A DNA stretch of 10,222 bases, from the NCBI GenBank assembly GCA_004151065.3, contig NWUY0300072749.1, positions 5,511 to 15,732 of the forward strand. Reading direction: 5' to 3'. A program made the translations under genes and the position numbers. This DNA comes from Larix sibirica. Lineage: Eukaryota > Streptophyta > Pinopsida > Pinales > Pinaceae. Shown one piece after another: positions 8,421-10,222 of the stretch; the stretch's first letter is position 1; every line of letters begins with the position of its first letter. The notes below the pieces were generated by a model. The model was not told where the DNA came from. It did no database searches and saw nothing but the letters and a program-made list of their open reading frames with translations.

Positions 8421-9340
8421 CTAAAGGAGTTGATTTTCAAATTCTTTCCCTACCCCAAAAACAAAGAAGCACGACTTTTCAGCACTAGCCAACATACTTG
8501 TAGCATCACAAAAGGTATCCAAACGGTCCTTGAAGGATTTCCTTTCCTCAATCCGACCTTTCCCAAAAAGAAACACATCATCCACATATAATAGGTGTGA
8601 AATCCTCACTGCATCAGTAATTTTAACACCTAGCAATCTTCCACCCATTTTTGCTTTATGGATCAAATGACTCAAACCTTCAACTATCAGCAGAAAAAGA
8701 AGGGGTGACATAGGGTATCTTTATCTTAAACCTTTGGAACTTCTGAAAAAAATGGACGGAACACTATTAGTTAAAACAACAAAATTAGCATAAGTAATGC
8801 ACATCAATATCCAATTTGCATCTTCAAAACACAAACCAATATGCAATAGGACAAGTCTAAGGAAACCCTAATTCACACTGTCATAAGCCTTGAAAAGATC
8901 CAATTTTAAGATTACAGCCTTCATTTTCTTTATCTTAATAGAATGCATGCATTCATGAGCCACTTTGATCGCATCTAAAATATGTTTGTTTTTCATAAAC
9001 CTGAATTGTTCCTTTGAAATGAACTAAGAAAGAACTGGCTTAATGTGATTTGCTATCGCCTTCGATATAACCTTATGAATCAGGTTACATAAGGATATAG
9101 TATGGAAATCATTAAAAGTGTCTAGATTGGAGGATTTTGGGATTAATGCAAGAGAGGTTGCATGCAACACCCCACTAGTAAAACCTTTGATTCTTGATTC
9201 TTCAACGGCACTGCTAGAAGATCAAAAAATTCTAGAAAGAATTCGACAATCCACCCATCTAGGCCTGGACTCTTGGATTTTGTAAAGCCATCCAAAATAT
9301 TCTTTACCTCTGCCAGAGAGACCAGATCAACTACCTTCTT
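8421..9340 (-). pseudogene. LINE ORF2: reverse transcriptase domain, complete core but with nonsense codons
   Basis: The enzyme would copy element RNA at a nicked chromosomal target. The domain opens with K-S-P-G-L-D-G-W (about 9260-9285), shifts frame near 9175-9200, and then runs in one frame to 8421. Landmarks in order are H-A-T-S-L-A-L-I-P-K, S-L-C-N-L-I-H-K-V-I-S-K, S-K-E-Q-F-R-F, K-L-D-L-F-K-A-Y-D (8880-8906, first catalytic Asp), F-F-R-S-S-K-G-L-R, M-S-P-L-L-F-L-L and Y-V-D-D (8577-8588, metal-binding Asp pair). Breaks are TAG at 9024-9026, TAG at 8868-8870 where the family has Trp, and TAA at 8721-8723 where the family has Gln, the start of the usual Q-G-C-P-L-S-P. The domain ends at a TAG at 8421-8423, beyond which homology continues in the post-RT part. 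Catalytic residues are present, yet the copy cannot make protein. Confidence 0.92.
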
Positions 9341-9780
9341 ACCTTCTTTAGCGGAGAAAAATCAAGGGAAACAATGAATAACTTCCATCTGGTTGACAAT
9401 AGATTTTTTTTTGGGATCTTTCAATATACTTTGAAAATGTTTCGTAGCACCTTCTTCCAGATCATTTTGCGAATTTAATATCCTCCCTGTAGAGTCCCTA
9501 AATTCCCATATCGTATTAACATTTCTTTGCTCAGCATAATGATGGAAGAAGGATGTATTCTTATCTCCTTGAGATATCCAAATTGCCCTACTCTTTAATC
9601 TCCATGCCTCCTCCTCCATCTTTAGAATTTAGTTCTTCCATGTTTCTAAAGTCATAACCAAGGATTTTTTCTATTCTATCAAAATATGTGAGACATTTGA
9701 TATATATACCTCAATCCTCCTTTCTATGACCAACAACGCTTCCATTACCTCTTTTTAATTTTGTTTTTCTCGATTAATAA
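9341..9780 (-). pseudogene. LINE ORF2: linker between endonuclease and RT, 5' end of the preserved element
   Basis: The clearest part is an open frame at 9362-9619 reading A-W-R-L-K-S-R-A-I-W, then Q-G-D-K-N-T-S-F-F-H, the 'W..KSR..WL..GD.NT.FFH' signature that precedes the RT domain in plant LINEs. The same frame upstream shows stops near 9628-9632 and 9670 but keeps helical, Glu/Lys-rich traces (A-L-L-V-I-E-R-R-I-E) back to about 9760. It stops at TGA near 9362 and resumes in frame with A-K-E-G-K-K-V-V-D-L-V-S-L-A-E-V into the RT core. No endonuclease sequence follows above 9780, where a Penelope-like element begins on the other strand. Confidence 0.85.
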
Positions 9781-9781
9781 A

Positions 9782-10222
9782 AAGCTAAAAATCCTGGTAG
9801 GTCTAACCCCCTCCTTTGTTAAGGATTCCACGCATATGGTGAAAGAAATGACAGAATTAAGGTGGAGGAAGGTGATATTCTAGCCAGTTTTGATTTGGTT
9901 TCCCTTTTTACAAAAATTCCTGTGGATGAAGCCATTAGAGTGGTTAGGGAGGTAGCGGATGAAGAAATAGAGATGCTTGTGAGGGTTTGCTTAAAATCCA
10001 CTTATTTTAGCTTTAAGAGGGTGCTATATGAACAAGTAGAAGGTATTGCTATGGGTTCCCCTCTCTCCCCGGTGGTTTCCAACCTATACATGGAGGCTTT
10101 TGAAAAATCTGCTATTGAGTCTTTCTCATTAAAACCGAAGTGGTGGAAGAGGTATGTGGACGATACTAACATAAACTGGCCACATGGCAGGGAGAGCCTA
10201 AATGAGTTCCTAGGCCATCTAA
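9782..10222 (+). pseudogene. Penelope-like element (Dryad-like) reverse transcriptase, 5'-truncated, frameshifted, open at the window edge
   Basis: Two joined frames show a Penelope-like RT. From about 9797 to 9860 the frame reads L-V-G-L-T-P-S-F-V-K-D-S-T-H-M-V. A one-base shift near 9858-9862 leads to the second frame, open to the window end. It carries L-A-S-F-D-L-V-S-L-F-T-K-I-P (first catalytic Asp at 9892-9894), G-I-A-M-G-S-P-L-S-P (10042-10071), N-L-Y-M-E-A-F-E, then R-Y-V-D-D-T (Tyr at 10153, Asp pair 10159-10164) and W-P-H-G-R-E-S-L-N-E-F-L. SFDxVSLFTxIP, GxxMGSPLSPxxxNxxME and RYVDDT followed by WPHG distinguish this family from LINE, Copia and Gypsy RTs. Penelope-like elements couple this RT to a GIY-YIG endonuclease, which would lie beyond the window. 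The copy starts inside the RT domain. The minus-strand frame at 9819-10001 is its antisense shadow. Confidence 0.9.

Larger units (their letters stand above)
5120..9780 (-). mobile_element. Degenerate plant LINE (L1-like, RNase H-bearing) with two nested insertions
   Basis: Reading down from about 9780, the minus strand carries in order the linker before RT, the RT core, the post-RT region, an RVT-type zinc finger and RNase H. This is the normal ORF2 order of plant L1-like elements that carry an RNase H. Subtracting the 800-bp TIR element (6779-7578) and the LTR-like insert (about 5790-6465) leaves roughly 3.2 kb, about 1,050 codons, reasonable for this part of ORF2. ORF1 and the endonuclease domain are absent. 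The 5' end stops at about 9780 against a Penelope-like sequence, so the copy is 5'-truncated or interrupted there. Several stops and frameshifts make it non-functional. The 3' limit is approximate because no clear poly-A tail was found. Confidence 0.9.

Noticed and set aside
9819-10001. Minus-strand frame of 60 codons, serine- and threonine-rich
   Set aside because: It lies antisense to the Penelope-like RT, which has strong motifs, so it is a shadow frame.
1-10222. CRISPR array, bacterial operon, tRNA or rRNA genes
   Set aside because: No regularly spaced direct repeats, no prokaryotic gene layout and no tRNA or rRNA signature; all coding traces are eukaryotic transposable elements.

Overview
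This window is AT-rich, repeat-dominated nuclear DNA of a plant, and I see no intact host gene in it. Every coding trace I recognise belongs to a decayed transposable element. A plant LINE with an RNase H domain, a Copia gag and a Penelope-like reverse transcriptase (RT) occur together. Among plants, the last is known to me mainly from conifers (the 'Dryad' elements, proposed to descend from an arthropod-to-conifer horizontal transfer). I therefore infer a conifer or other gymnosperm; the species cannot be told from the sequence.

Left part (1-5120). Positions 1-496 hold the N-terminal gag of a Copia retrotransposon on the minus strand, running off the window edge. A candidate plus-strand LTR (589-957) with a degenerate Met-tRNA-type primer binding site (959-971) follows. 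At 1728-1907 there is a small plus-strand LINE fragment. A perfect 15-bp-arm hairpin lies at 2263-2297 and a short AT-rich tandem repeat at 2974-3022. The rest, about 3 kb, holds no recognisable gene.

Right part (5120-9780). One degenerate LINE lies on the minus strand and reads from about 9780 down to about 5120. In order it has a pre-RT linker, a complete RT core (catalytic Asp motif and YVDD), a post-RT region, an RVT-type zinc finger and an RNase H domain with all four acidic positions still visible. It is broken by stops and frameshifts and by two nested insertions. One is an 800-bp terminal-inverted-repeat (TIR) element (6779-7578) whose ~140-bp arms are nearly identical and both carry an (AC)n/(GT)n tract. 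The other is an LTR-like stretch of about 670 bp (about 5790-6465) with an 85-bp tandem duplication.

Right edge (9782-10222). On the plus strand the window enters the RT domain of a Penelope-like element. It begins abruptly inside the domain, next to the truncated 5' end of the LINE, has one frameshift, and runs off the window still open. Inferred order of events: the LINE inserted and decayed, then the LTR-like and TIR elements inserted into it. The TIR element looks youngest because its arms have hardly diverged. The order of the LINE and the Penelope-like element is unresolved.
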